Shown: positions 54,284 to 62,980 of the stretch, piece after piece
Layout of the letters: the number at the start of each line of letters is the position of its first letter
Position numbering within the stretch: the stretch's first letter is position 1
NCBI RefSeq assembly: GCF_002024805.1
Contig: NZ_CP014337.1
Coordinates: 992,001 to 1,056,000 of the forward strand
From: Elizabethkingia bruuniana
GTDB taxonomy: Bacteria; Bacteroidota; Bacteroidia; Flavobacteriales; Weeksellaceae
Reading direction: 5' to 3'
Length of the DNA: 64,000 nt
Notes under the pieces: model-generated
The model's database searches: none
What the model saw: the letters and a program-made list of their open reading frames with translations, nothing else
What the model was told of the DNA's origin: nothing
Position numbers and translations under genes: made by a program

Positions 54284-55555
54284 TTAAATAGGCTTGAAAC
54301 TTAGTCCTTGTTCTTGTAAAAGCTTCTGTTCCTGCTCTTTATAATGTCCGCTAACCAATTTGTCGTGGATAGCTTCAAAAGCTGCAAGAGTTTCATTGAT
54401 TTCAGCATCTGTATGAGAAGCGGTAGGAATAAGCCTTAAAAGAATCATTCCTTTAGGAATTACCGGATATACAACAACAGAAGTAAATATACGGTAGTTC
54501 TCTCTAAGGTCTTTAACCAATAGGGTAGCCTCTACAGGAGTTCCCTGCATCATAACAGGTGTTACACATGTATTGGTATCACCAATGTTAAAACCTCTGT
54601 CTTTTAATCCTTTTTGTAATTTATTTACATTTTCCCAAAGCTTAGCTTTTATCTCTGGTCTGGTTCTCAGTAGCTCCAATCTTTTTAATCCTCCAAGTAC
54701 CATAGGCATTGTAAGAGACTTTGCAAAGATCTGTGAACGAAGATTAAACTTCAGGTAACGGATAATTTCTTTATCTCCTGCTAAGAATGCACCAAAACCA
54801 GCCATAGACTTAGCAAAAGTAGAGAAGTATACATCAATCTGATCCTGACATCCCTGCTCTTCACCTGCTCCGGCACCAGTTTCACCTAAAGTACCAAAAC
54901 CATGAGCATCATCTACTAATAAGCGGAAATTGTATTTGGATTTTAATTCGCAGATCTCTTTAATTTTTCCCTGCTGTCCTCTCATACCAAAAACCCCCTC
55001 AGTGATTACTAAAATACCACCATTGTTTTCCTGTGCTACTTTAGTCGCTCTTTGAAGATTTTTCTCAAGACTTTCCATATCATTGTGCTTGTATGTAAAT
55101 CTCTTACCTGCATGTAGTCTTACACCATCTACAATACAAGCATGGGAATCCATATCATATACAATAACATCATTTCTGTTTACCAAGGCATCTATAGTAG
55201 AAACCATTCCCTGATATCCGAAATTCAATAGATATGCGCTTTCTTTTTGAACGAATTCAGCTAGTTCTTTTTCCAGCTGAAGGTGCTGGTCAGTTTCTCC
55301 GGACATTGCTCTTGCACCCATAGGATAGAACATTCCATACTCTGCAGCAGCTTTTGCATCAGCTTCTTTTACTTCCGGATGATTACATAATCCTAAATAA
55401 TCATTAGCACTCCAAAAGATAACCTCTTTTCCCTGGAACTGCATTCTCGGGCCGATAGGTCCTTCTAGTCTTGGGAAAATAAAGTAACCTTCTCCATAGT
55501 CGGCAAATTGCCCTAATGGACCTGGATTTTGCTTGATTCTTTCAAAAATATCCAT
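54284..55555 (-). CDS. Alpha-oxoamine synthase, probable cysteate fatty-acyltransferase (capnine synthesis)
   Basis: 423 residues of PLP fold type I, in the family of KBL, BioF, HemA-type ALAS and serine palmitoyltransferase. The PLP lysine is Lys249 in STFAKSMAGFGAF, the cofactor Asp is in LLVDDAHGFGT (215/216) and the N-terminal substrate motif is NDYLGLCNHP. An acyl-CoA/ACP plus an amino acid is condensed with decarboxylation. The gene next to it is cysteine-synthase-like, and I infer that the pair makes cysteate and condenses it with an acyl chain for the sulfonolipid base capnine; a KBL, BioF or SPT role is possible. No promoter box is visible in the 74 bp upstream. Confidence 0.75.
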   Translation of the reverse strand: MDIFERIKQNPGPLGQFADYGEGYFIFPRLEGPIGPRMQFQGKEVIFWSANDYLGLCNHPEVKEADAKAAAEYGMFYPMGARAMSGETDQHLQLEKELAEFVQKESAYLLNFGYQGMVSTIDALVNRNDVIVYDMDSHACIVDGVRLHAGKRFTYKHNDMESLEKNLQRATKVAQENNGGILVITEGVFGMRGQQGKIKEICELKSKYNFRLLVDDAHGFGTLGETGAGAGEEQGCQDQIDVYFSTFAKSMAGFGAFLAGDKEIIRYLKFNLRSQIFAKSLTMPMVLGGLKRLELLRTRPEIKAKLWENVNKLQKGLKDRGFNIGDTNTCVTPVMMQGTPVEATLLVKDLRENYRIFTSVVVYPVIPKGMILLRLIPTASHTDAEINETLAAFEAIHDKLVSGHYKEQEQKLLQEQGLSFKPI

Positions 55556-55570
55556 TTAATTGTGGTTTTT

Positions 55571-55603
55571 TATTAAAAAGTCTCCCGATGGAATATCGGG
55601 AGA
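55571..55603 (-). terminator. Hairpin and T tract between the two capnine-type genes
   Basis: TCTCCCGAT (55581-55589) pairs with ATCGGGAGA (55595-55603) around loop GGAAT. On the minus strand CTTTTTAATAAAAAAC follows, so it looks like a terminator or attenuator within the gene pair. Confidence 0.65.
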
Positions 55604-55629
55604 ATAGTTATATTAAATTATTACAATAA

Positions 55630-56667
55630 TTATTTGATGTATTCTGTTTTGAAGACCTCTTCGTAATTGTGTACACAGTTACGGTTAAATCCCTGAGATT
55701 CCATCCATCCGTCATTATATACCTTAGTAATATAACGGGAACCATGATCCGGGAATATAAGTACAACAAGGTCATCTTTAGAAAATTCATGGGTTTCTGC
55801 ATATTGTTTCAGAGCCTGAACAACAGCACCTGTGGTATAACCACCCATAATTCCTTCTTTTAATGCAATATCTCTTGTGGCATATGCCGAGTTTTCATCA
55901 TTTACACGAACGAATTCATCTACCTGATCAAATAACAAAGCTCCGGGAATAAGATTTTTTCCCAAACCTTCTATCTGATAAGAGTGAATTTCATCTTTGT
56001 CTATTTCTCCGGTTTCATGGTAAGTCTTCAGAATAGAACCATCTGCATCTACACCAATTACTTTAATATCAGAATTCTGCTCTTTTAAGAATTTTGCAGA
56101 TCCGGATAAAGTTCCTCCGGTACCACAGCATGCAAAAATATGAGTTATTTTTCCCTCTGTCTGTTCCCAGATTTCAGGACCTGTGTTCTGATAGTGGGCT
56201 TCAATGTTTAATTCATTGAAGTATTGGTTAATATAGATTGAATTTGGAGTTTCCGAAGCGACTTTTTTTGCTACTTCATAATAAGACCTTGGGTCATCTG
56301 CCGGTACACTGGCAGGACAAACATATACTGTTGCTCCCAAAGCTTTTAAGTATGCAATTTTTTCTGGTTTAGTTTTGTCACTAACAGCAAGTATACACTT
56401 GTAACCTTTTATAATACTAACCATTGCGATTGAAAAGCCTGTATTTCCTGAAGTAGTTTCTACAATTGTAGCACCTGGCTTTAGGATACCTTTTTTCTCC
56501 GCGGCCTCTATAATATGGATCGCAATCCTATCTTTTGTTGAGTGTCCGGGATTATAAGATTCTAGTTTAGCATATACTGTAGCCGGAATGTCGTTCGTTA
56601 CCCGGTTTAACCTAACCATGGGAGTGTTCCCGATTAAACCAAGAATGTTATCGAATACATTAGTCAT
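55630..56667 (-). CDS. Cysteine-synthase-like PLP enzyme, probable cysteate synthase
   Basis: 345 residues of PLP fold type II. LIGNTPMVRLNRV at the N-terminus, PLP lysine Lys45 in NPGHSTKDRIA, and the phosphate-binding motif ETTSGNTGFSIA at about 69-80. The central DDPRSYYEVAKKVASETPNS and the late DHGSRYITKVYNDGWM distinguish it from canonical CysK. The active site next to the lysine reads GHSTKDR rather than the usual SSVKDR. With the adjacent oxoamine synthase I infer cysteate formation (from phosphoserine and sulfite, as known for related enzymes). CysK-like cysteine synthesis or cystathionine synthesis remains possible. TATTTTTG lies 42 bp from the start. Confidence 0.7.
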   Translation of the reverse strand: MTNVFDNILGLIGNTPMVRLNRVTNDIPATVYAKLESYNPGHSTKDRIAIHIIEAAEKKGILKPGATIVETTSGNTGFSIAMVSIIKGYKCILAVSDKTKPEKIAYLKALGATVYVCPASVPADDPRSYYEVAKKVASETPNSIYINQYFNELNIEAHYQNTGPEIWEQTEGKITHIFACCGTGGTLSGSAKFLKEQNSDIKVIGVDADGSILKTYHETGEIDKDEIHSYQIEGLGKNLIPGALLFDQVDEFVRVNDENSAYATRDIALKEGIMGGYTTGAVVQALKQYAETHEFSKDDLVVLIFPDHGSRYITKVYNDGWMESQGFNRNCVHNYEEVFKTEYIK

Positions 56668-56701
56668 TATATATCATTTTTCTCTAATAAAGAACTATCT
56701 G

Positions 56702-56709
56702 CAAAAATA
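56702..56709 (-). promoter_or_regulatory. -7 box of the capnine-type gene pair
   Basis: TATTTTTG on the minus strand; a TTG about 16 bp upstream is a possible -33 element. Predicted leader about 30 nt. Confidence 0.55.
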
Positions 56710-56909
56710 TAAAAATATTTGGTTTCAATATGTCAAAATTATGCCAAAATCTACGATTTAAAATCCTGAGATTAAAAAAAACTTAAAAAGCATTAATTTA
56801 TAGTGATTTATAGAAAGCCTAATTCTTGTCATGTTTTACTTGAAATGAAAAAAAACTATTAAAAGTATTTTAAAAACCTTAATTTCGCAACACAATTTAA
56901 AATTTTAGC

Positions 56910-59900
56910 ATGAAGGAATGGACATTTAGGAAATGGAATACCTTTTTAGGATGGGGAATTTTTGTGGTCGCCGCAATTACTTACCTGTCTACAATTGAGC
57001 CGAATCTCAGTTTCTGGGATTGTGGAGAATACATATCTTCTGCAGTAAAACTGCAGGTAACACACGCTCCGGGGGCGGCTCTTTTCCAGTTGATAGGTGC
57101 AGTTGTAGCAATGTTTGCATTTGGAGACGGACATCATTACGGAACAGTTATTAATGCTATGTCGGCTTTATGCAGTGCTTTCACTATATTATTTTTATTT
57201 TGGACAATTACGCACTTGGTAAGAAGAATCCTGAACAAAGAAATGGATGAACTTACAGGTAGTCAGATTGTAGGTGTTCTTTTTTCCGGAGTTATAGGAG
57301 CCTTGGCTTTTACATTCAGTGATACATTCTGGTTCTCCGCAGTAGAAGGAGAGGTGTACGCCATGTCCAGTATGTTTATTGCTTTACTTTTATGGTTGAT
57401 CTGTAAATGGGAAAATGAATTTAATGAAAGCGATAACGAAAGATGGATTATTCTTATCTTCTTTGTGACAGGACTTTCTGTTGGGGTACACATGATGTGT
57501 ATGCTGGCTGTTCCTGCAATATGTCTTATCTATTATTCAAGAAAATATACTTTTACCTGGAAAAGCTTTATCATAGCTAATGTGGTTACACTTGTTATTT
57601 TAGGATTAGTGTTCAAGGGGATTTTCCCTTTTATTATGGCCATGTTTGCGAAAAGCGAAATAACTTTTGTTAATGGCTTCGGGTTACCTTTCAATTCGGG
57701 GACCGTTTTTGCATTTGTAGTATTGGTAGTTCTTTGTTATCTGGTAATCAATTATGCCAGAAAAAAGAAAAACAGTATTTTCCAGACTATTGCTCTAAGC
57801 CTTGTTTACATGATTATTGGTTTCTCTTGCTGGATGGTTATTCCTATCCGTGCAATGGCAAATCCGGCAATTAACCTGAATGATCCTGACAACGCTATTG
57901 GTATGTTGGATTATTATAATCGTGTACAGTATGGGGACTGGCCAACGTCTTATGGTGAGAATTATACAGCTTACCTGGATTATAACGGGATGGAAAAAAA
58001 TGAAGACGGAAGTTATAAAACAAAGAAAACTGGTGATATCTACGAGAAAGATGATAAAACAGGACGTTATGTTTTAGTCGGACAGAGAGATAACATTGTT
58101 TTCAATAAAAGCCATGTAGGTTTCTTCCCGAGAATGTTCAATAGTGATAAAGATGTAATGTCTAATTATATCTCTATGTACGGAGCTCCGGACTTTACAT
58201 TCAATTATAGCAATCCTGATGTTTCTGATGATCCACAGGCTCATAAAATATTTGATGAACTAAAAAAGAAATATAATGACGGATCTATAAAGGTGGATGA
58301 CTATATGCAGGTGAAAAATTATAACCTGATCAACATCCAAAAGCCTTCTTTCAGTCAGAATTTTGATTATTTCGTTAGCTTCCAGAATGGTTACTACTTT
58401 GTAAGATACCTGATGTGGAATTTTGTCGGAAGACAGAACGATCTGCAAGGGCAGATGGAAAACACAAACGGAAACTGGATCAGTGGTATTTCATTTATTG
58501 ATAATGCTATGCATGGTGACCAGAGCAAAATGCCTGCTTATTATAAAAATGAATCTACTGTAGTATTCTTCTTCCTTCCGCTTCTTTTAGGTTTAGTAGG
58601 ATTCTTCTTCCAGCTAAACAAAGATTTTGGACGTTTTTATGCAATCCTTTCTCTGTTTGTTATTACGAGTATAGGTATTGTTTACTATACGGGTGTTAAA
58701 CCTTTTGAACCACGTGAGCGTGACTATGCAATGGTAGGCTCATTCTATGCTTTTGCAATCTGGATAGGATTGGGAGCTGCGGCAGTTTTCTATTTTCTGG
58801 ATCAGAAAGTAAAGAATAGCAAAGCCAATTGGATTGCAGGTGTTATCCTTTTAGGAATTCCGTTTATGATGGGCTTCCAGAATTACAGAGTACACGACAG
58901 AAGCCATAAATATGCTGCTTATGACTATGCGTATTCATTCCTGAAATCCCTGCCAAAAGAAACAATTATGATTTCTTACGGAGATAATGATACTTATCCT
59001 GTATGGGGAATCCAGCAGACAGAAGGGTTCAGAAATGATGTGAGAGTTGCTCACCAGGCTCTTCTTACAACACCTTGGTTTATCGATCAGATGATGCGTA
59101 AGGTAGATAATTCTAATCCTATACCATTATCTATGTCTCATGAAAATTATAAAGAAGGTGTAAATGATCAGGTATATGTAATGTCTAAAGAAGACTGGAA
59201 TGCTATTTATAAAAACCTTGAATCTCAGGGAGCTCCGGGTACTGTATTGTCATCATTCAGAAAATACCTTGTACAGGATTCTATGACGATGAAGGATGCG
59301 GTGAACTTCCTGAAGATGAAATCTGAAGATAAAGACACTGTATTGAAGTTTATCTTTGGTGACGATAAATATGAAAAATTAAATTTCCTTCCGGTTGGTA
59401 AATTTGTTCTTCCTGTTAATGTAAACAACGCTGTAAAGGCAGGAATTATTAAACCTCAGGAAGCTGGATTGGCAGTAGATCATATCACAATAGATTATGC
59501 AAAATCTTCTATTATGAAGAATAATGTATTCTTATTAGACCTATTAGCTACATTCGATTGGAAACGTCCAATTAGTTTCTCTGCAGGAGGGGTATACGAT
59601 GCGTCGAATATTTTCTTCCTGGGGGATTATTTACAATTCGACGGATTCTCTTATCGTTTGGTTCCTATTAAAACGGAAACAAATAACAGAGGCGATATGG
59701 GAAGAGTAGATGCAGACGATCTTTATAACGTAGTGAAAAGCTACAAGTGGGGTAACTTCAAAGATCTGTATAATCACTATGACGAAACTGCTACCCAAAA
59801 TATCATCAGCTACAGAATGAGTGCTTCTCGTGCAGCGCAGGAATTAGTAGCAAAAGGTGATAAGAAGAGAGCTTTAGAATTATTAGACCTTGCTTCGACA

Positions 59901-60395
59901 GAGATTCCGGTAGCCAAATATAATGATCCACGTTCTTTAGCTGAAATAGTTTACGGTTATATTGTTGCCGGTCAGGAACAGAAAGGTCTTAAACTGGCTG
60001 AAGAACTGAAAAAGAATATCTTTAATGAATACGATTACTTCAGTAACCTAGATCCGTCACAGCAGAAATTTGTGAGAAAGCAGCTTTCTTTACAACCATA
60101 TCTGTATTCTGTTGTTGTAAGTACAGTAAGTGATGCTTACGAAGAAATGGGACAGAAAGATAAAGCTTACCAGTATATTGTAAACTCAATTACACCTGTA
60201 GATAAAAGATTCTCAGACTTTGTTAAAGGACTTCAGGCTATGGGTAAAGAAAAGGCGTATAAGGAATCTGAAAATGTACAGAAGATTACACCTTTCTACG
60301 AGTACCTTTTCAATGTAATGAAGCCATATGATTCAACTTACTCCAAAGAGAAAATGGATCAGATCACAAGTCAGGTGATTAAAGCAACGCAATAA
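56910..60395 (+). CDS. DUF2723 membrane glycosyltransferase-like protein (GT117)
   Basis: 1161 residues. The N-terminal half is a multi-span membrane region that begins FLGWGIFVVAAITYLSTIEP and NLSFWDCGEYISSAVKLQVT; the conserved Asp and Glu of FWDCGEY suit a catalytic site of the protein O-mannosyltransferase-like fold. Luminal loops carry GGVYDASNIFFLGDYLQFDG. The C-terminal part (about 960-1160) is helical and TPR-like (KGDKKRALELLDLASTEIPV). The family (DUF2723, NCBI GT117) is common in Bacteroidota; the sugar donor and acceptor are not known. Single gene with its own terminator. Confidence 0.93.
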   Translation: MKEWTFRKWNTFLGWGIFVVAAITYLSTIEPNLSFWDCGEYISSAVKLQVTHAPGAALFQLIGAVVAMFAFGDGHHYGTVINAMSALCSAFTILFLFWTITHLVRRILNKEMDELTGSQIVGVLFSGVIGALAFTFSDTFWFSAVEGEVYAMSSMFIALLLWLICKWENEFNESDNERWIILIFFVTGLSVGVHMMCMLAVPAICLIYYSRKYTFTWKSFIIANVVTLVILGLVFKGIFPFIMAMFAKSEITFVNGFGLPFNSGTVFAFVVLVVLCYLVINYARKKKNSIFQTIALSLVYMIIGFSCWMVIPIRAMANPAINLNDPDNAIGMLDYYNRVQYGDWPTSYGENYTAYLDYNGMEKNEDGSYKTKKTGDIYEKDDKTGRYVLVGQRDNIVFNKSHVGFFPRMFNSDKDVMSNYISMYGAPDFTFNYSNPDVSDDPQAHKIFDELKKKYNDGSIKVDDYMQVKNYNLINIQKPSFSQNFDYFVSFQNGYYFVRYLMWNFVGRQNDLQGQMENTNGNWISGISFIDNAMHGDQSKMPAYYKNESTVVFFFLPLLLGLVGFFFQLNKDFGRFYAILSLFVITSIGIVYYTGVKPFEPRERDYAMVGSFYAFAIWIGLGAAAVFYFLDQKVKNSKANWIAGVILLGIPFMMGFQNYRVHDRSHKYAAYDYAYSFLKSLPKETIMISYGDNDTYPVWGIQQTEGFRNDVRVAHQALLTTPWFIDQMMRKVDNSNPIPLSMSHENYKEGVNDQVYVMSKEDWNAIYKNLESQGAPGTVLSSFRKYLVQDSMTMKDAVNFLKMKSEDKDTVLKFIFGDDKYEKLNFLPVGKFVLPVNVNNAVKAGIIKPQEAGLAVDHITIDYAKSSIMKNNVFLLDLLATFDWKRPISFSAGGVYDASNIFFLGDYLQFDGFSYRLVPIKTETNNRGDMGRVDADDLYNVVKSYKWGNFKDLYNHYDETATQNIISYRMSASRAAQELVAKGDKKRALELLDLASTEIPVAKYNDPRSLAEIVYGYIVAGQEQKGLKLAEELKKNIFNEYDYFSNLDPSQQKFVRKQLSLQPYLYSVVVSTVSDAYEEMGQKDKAYQYIVNSITPVDKRFSDFVKGLQAMGKEKAYKESENVQKITPFYEYLFNVMKPYDSTYSKEKMDQITSQVIKATQ

Positions 60396-60411
60396 AAAAA
60401 TAGAATATTCA

Positions 60412-60450
60412 AATAATAAAAACTACCACATTGTGGTAGTTTTTATTATT
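60412..60450. terminator. Bidirectional terminator after the GT117 gene
   Basis: AATAATAAAAACTACCACA is inverted with almost no mismatch (core CTACCACATTGTGGTAG), A and T runs outside. Confidence 0.88.
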
Positions 60451-60482
60451 TTTAATGATATAAAAGTCCAAAAATACACTGA

Positions 60483-61046
60483 ATGACTTTAAACGAAATT
60501 CTGGATCAGATATGGGTAATGCCGGAAGAGTCCAGAGAAGAACTTCAAAAACATATTCATGAAGTTAGTTTTCCAAAAGCTTATAATCTGATGGGAATAG
60601 ACAAGGTAGAAACCTCAGTTTACTTCATTAAAAAAGGAATTGTCCGGGCCTATGTGCTGCAGGACGGTAATGAAATTACCTTTTGGTTCGGAAAAGAAGG
60701 AAACACCGTAATTTCTATGCGAAGTTATGTTGAAAACAAGCCAGGTTATGAGAATATTGAACTTCTGGAGGCCTGCGAACTATATGAACTAAAAATAGAC
60801 AGTTTAAGAAAGCTCTATAAGCAAGATATTCATATTGCCAACTGGGGGCGGAGACTTGCAGAACAGGAGCTTATAAAGACTGAGGAAAGGCTTATATCCA
60901 GACAGGTTCGTGCGGCTGGCGAACGTTATAAAGATCTGATGAAACAGCATCCGGAATTTCTGCAGAGAATACAGCTGGGATATATAGCTTCTTACTTAGG
61001 AATTACACAGGTAAGTCTTAGCCGGATTCGGGCAGAAATCAGATGA
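60483..61046 (+). CDS. Crp/Fnr family transcriptional regulator, second copy
   Basis: 187 residues. A beta-roll domain (FPKAYNLMGIDKVETSVYFI, ITFWFGKEGNTVISMRSYVE) and a C-terminal winged helix (RIQLGYIASYLGITQVSLSR). No Fe-S cysteines. It is a paralogue of the regulator at 6713 (about the same size, same HTH type). It is 67 bp upstream of the SMR exporter gene, whose promoter holds a perfect palindrome, so local control is suggested. Confidence 0.9.
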   Translation: MTLNEILDQIWVMPEESREELQKHIHEVSFPKAYNLMGIDKVETSVYFIKKGIVRAYVLQDGNEITFWFGKEGNTVISMRSYVENKPGYENIELLEACELYELKIDSLRKLYKQDIHIANWGRRLAEQELIKTEERLISRQVRAAGERYKDLMKQHPEFLQRIQLGYIASYLGITQVSLSRIRAEIR

Positions 61047-61075
61047 TTTTTTATCATATGTAAATTTTTTTCCGA

Positions 61076-61087
61076 AATGCATGCATT
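61076..61087. promoter_or_regulatory. Perfect 12-bp palindrome over the SMR gene promoter
   Basis: AATGCATGCATT overlaps the first base of the TAATTTTG box, where a bound protein would block RNA polymerase. The nearest regulator gene is the Crp/Fnr copy just upstream. Function inferred from position. Confidence 0.45.
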
Positions 61088-61094
61088 AATTTTG
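61087..61094 (+). promoter_or_regulatory. -7 box of the SMR exporter gene
   Basis: TAATTTTG. The predicted start near 61099 leaves a leader of only about 15 nt, too short for a guanidine riboswitch. Confidence 0.6.
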
Positions 61095-61113
61095 TGCCGC
61101 TAAATTTTTAAAA

Positions 61114-61440
61114 ATGAATTGGATAATTTTAATTATTGCAGGGATCTGTGAAGTTGCATTTGCATCGTGTCTGGGAAAAGCAAAAGAAACAACCGGAGTT
61201 GAATCTTATTGGTGGTATGGCGGATTCTTCGTAACAGTAACCATTAGTATGCTTCTTCTGATGAAAGCAACACAAACTTTACCAATTGGTACCGCTTACG
61301 CAGTATGGACGGGAATAGGTGCTGTCGGAACAGTGATTGTAGGAATCTTTATTTTTAAAGAGCCTGCAAGCTTCTGGAGAATTTTCTTTCTGTTTACCTT
61401 AATAGGATCTCTTATCGGACTGAAAGCAGTTTCACACTAA
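61114..61440 (+). CDS. sugE: SugE/Gdx-type SMR family exporter
   Basis: 108 residues, four transmembrane helices. The proton/substrate glutamate is Glu13 in IIAGICEVAFASCLGKAK, and LPIGTAYAVWTGIGAVGTVI is the diagnostic SMR stretch. It follows E. coli SugE (now called Gdx, a guanidinium/proton exporter) more than EmrE, judging by the end GSLIGLKAVSH. A drug-type role cannot be excluded. Only one SMR gene is present, so a homodimer is expected. Confidence 0.92.
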   Translation: MNWIILIIAGICEVAFASCLGKAKETTGVESYWWYGGFFVTVTISMLLLMKATQTLPIGTAYAVWTGIGAVGTVIVGIFIFKEPASFWRIFFLFTLIGSLIGLKAVSH

Positions 61441-61485
61441 TTCTTTTACTAATCATAATAGGCTGTTTATAACAAAATACTTTCG

Positions 61486-61493
61486 TAAATTTG
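61486..61493 (+). promoter_or_regulatory. -7 box of the DUF1697 gene
   Basis: TAAATTTG, directly behind a near-consensus TACTTTCG (61478-61485). Predicted leader about 13 nt. Confidence 0.55.
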
Positions 61494-61510
61494 AAGAAGA
61501 TTTTGTAAGC

Positions 61511-62041
61511 ATGGAAAAGTACTGCGCATTTCTTCGTGGTGTAAATGTAAAAGGAACTAACATGAAGATGGCGGAAGTCTGTAAAGTCTTTCAGGATGCG
61601 GGAGTAAAAGATGTTTCTTCGGTTTTGGCATCAGGTAATATTATTTTTTCTTCTGCGGATTCTGTTGAGAGTCTGAAAACAAAACTGGAAAAAGAACTTT
61701 CAGATTATTTCGATTATGAAGCATTTCTTTTTATCAGAAATGAAGCTGAAATAAAAGCTATTTTTAGTGGTTCTCCTTTTAGTTCTTCGCCGGAGTACCA
61801 TAACTACGTTTTCATAACAACAGAAGGAACTGAAGATGCTTTAATGCAGTTTTTTGATGGTGCGGCGTATAAAGAAAATGAGCAGGCTGAAATTGTACGT
61901 GCACATTTCTACTGGCAGACTCCTAAAGGAAATACACTGAATTCAGATTTTGGCAAAGTTCTTGGAAAGAAATCGCTTAAAGACAGACTTACAAGTCGTA
62001 ATATTAATACGATAGAAAAAATATTGAAAAAGATGCTTTAA
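61511..62041 (+). CDS. DUF1697 family protein
   Basis: 176 residues. The N-terminus KYCAFLRGVNVKGTNMKMAE and SSVLASGNIIFSSADSVESL are the DUF1697 signature. The C-terminus GKVLGKKSLKDRLTSRNINT completes the family pattern. These are soluble cytosolic proteins without an assigned activity. Monocistronic; followed by a long hairpin. Confidence 0.88.
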   Translation: MEKYCAFLRGVNVKGTNMKMAEVCKVFQDAGVKDVSSVLASGNIIFSSADSVESLKTKLEKELSDYFDYEAFLFIRNEAEIKAIFSGSPFSSSPEYHNYVFITTEGTEDALMQFFDGAAYKENEQAEIVRAHFYWQTPKGNTLNSDFGKVLGKKSLKDRLTSRNINTIEKILKKML

Positions 62042-62048
62042 GACAAAT

Positions 62049-62105
62049 ACTTTTATGGGGTTTCATATTTAAAACTATGAATATGAAACCCCATAAAAGT
62101 TTATT
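62049..62105. terminator. 20-bp hairpin between the DUF1697 gene and budA
   Basis: ACTTTTATGGGGTTTCATAT (62049-62068) is perfectly inverted at 62081-62100, loop 12 nt. Probably a bidirectional terminator for two convergent genes. Confidence 0.75.
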
Positions 62106-62133
62106 AATCTGGTAATTTGATTCTAAAAAGGAT

Positions 62134-62967
62134 TTAATATCCTTGCTCTATATTCTTTAAGATTTCGTTGTCTTTTCCCTTGAAATTAAAATTCTGAAAA
62201 TCAGAATCTCTTGATGTTTCTAGCTCAAAACTTTTTAATTCCGCAATTTCAATTTTAAGATTTTCTCCAATAAAATTTAATACATGACCACCATGTTTTC
62301 TATCTGTAGAAAGAAAATGAAAATGAAAACCTTTTACATTTATTCCATTCAAATACTCAGGGATATAATAGCCTACTAATGTTCCCTCTTTTTCAGGGAA
62401 ATCAAAAACCTTTTGAGTATCAAGTATAGAGGTTAAGGTAGGAAATGGCTTATTTTTTACAGGTGGAAATGCTCTTGTTTTTACATTATAAAACTTTCCT
62501 GAAATCTTAATAGCATACATTGCATTTTTATTTGAAAGGACTTGACTTATTTTATATAACAATAATTTCTCATCTGTTCTTTTTTTAATAATAAAATTAA
62601 TGTTAGGTTTAAAAAACGTAACAAATGATAATGATGTCTTGAATTCATTATCGGGCTCTATAGTCTCACCAGTTGCTTTAGTTTGGTAAACTTTTCCATC
62701 TAATATAGTTAATTCTCCATCTAATAGATCAGGTGCTCCCAATCCAAAATTACCTTTCAGTTTTAAATCTTTCACAGAAAGAGAGCCTTTATATAACCCT
62801 CCTACAAAAGCGTCTGCTATTCCATATTGAAAGAGTTTGTTATACACAATAAATGCTTTTTTACTATCCAACATGTAATGTTTTGATTTAGAATTATAAT
62901 CCACGAGTTGTTGCGCATGCTGTTGGCTTCCTAAAAGAAAGAAAATATAAAAACACAATTTTTTCAT
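62134..62967 (-). CDS. budA: Acetolactate decarboxylase with signal peptide
   Basis: 277 residues. Converts alpha-acetolactate to acetoin. The zinc ligands His215, His217 and His228 (GFHFHFLSTDRKHGGHVL) keep the spacing of the Brevibacillus enzyme. Glu85 (DLLDGELTILDG), Arg165 (VKTRAFPP) and a C-terminal Glu274 also align with its catalytic residues (as I remember: 65, 145, 253, plus His194/196/207). An N-terminal segment (MKKLCFYIFFLLGSQQHAQQ) reads as a signal peptide, so the enzyme should work outside the cytosol, unusual for this step. It follows the SDR gene by 13 bp. Confidence 0.92.
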   Translation of the reverse strand: MKKLCFYIFFLLGSQQHAQQLVDYNSKSKHYMLDSKKAFIVYNKLFQYGIADAFVGGLYKGSLSVKDLKLKGNFGLGAPDLLDGELTILDGKVYQTKATGETIEPDNEFKTSLSFVTFFKPNINFIIKKRTDEKLLLYKISQVLSNKNAMYAIKISGKFYNVKTRAFPPVKNKPFPTLTSILDTQKVFDFPEKEGTLVGYYIPEYLNGINVKGFHFHFLSTDRKHGGHVLNFIGENLKIEIAELKSFELETSRDSDFQNFNFKGKDNEILKNIEQGY

Positions 62968-62980
62968 TTTGTTTTGTGAT

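Noticed and set aside
61042-61056. ATGAT-N5-ATCAT inverted repeat at the end of the second Crp/Fnr gene
   Set aside because: Five-base AT-rich arms overlapping a stop codon are expected by chance here; not strong enough as an operator or terminator.
61047-61113. Guanidine riboswitch before the SMR gene
   Set aside because: The predicted leader is about 15 nt, and the region contains a promoter box and palindrome instead.
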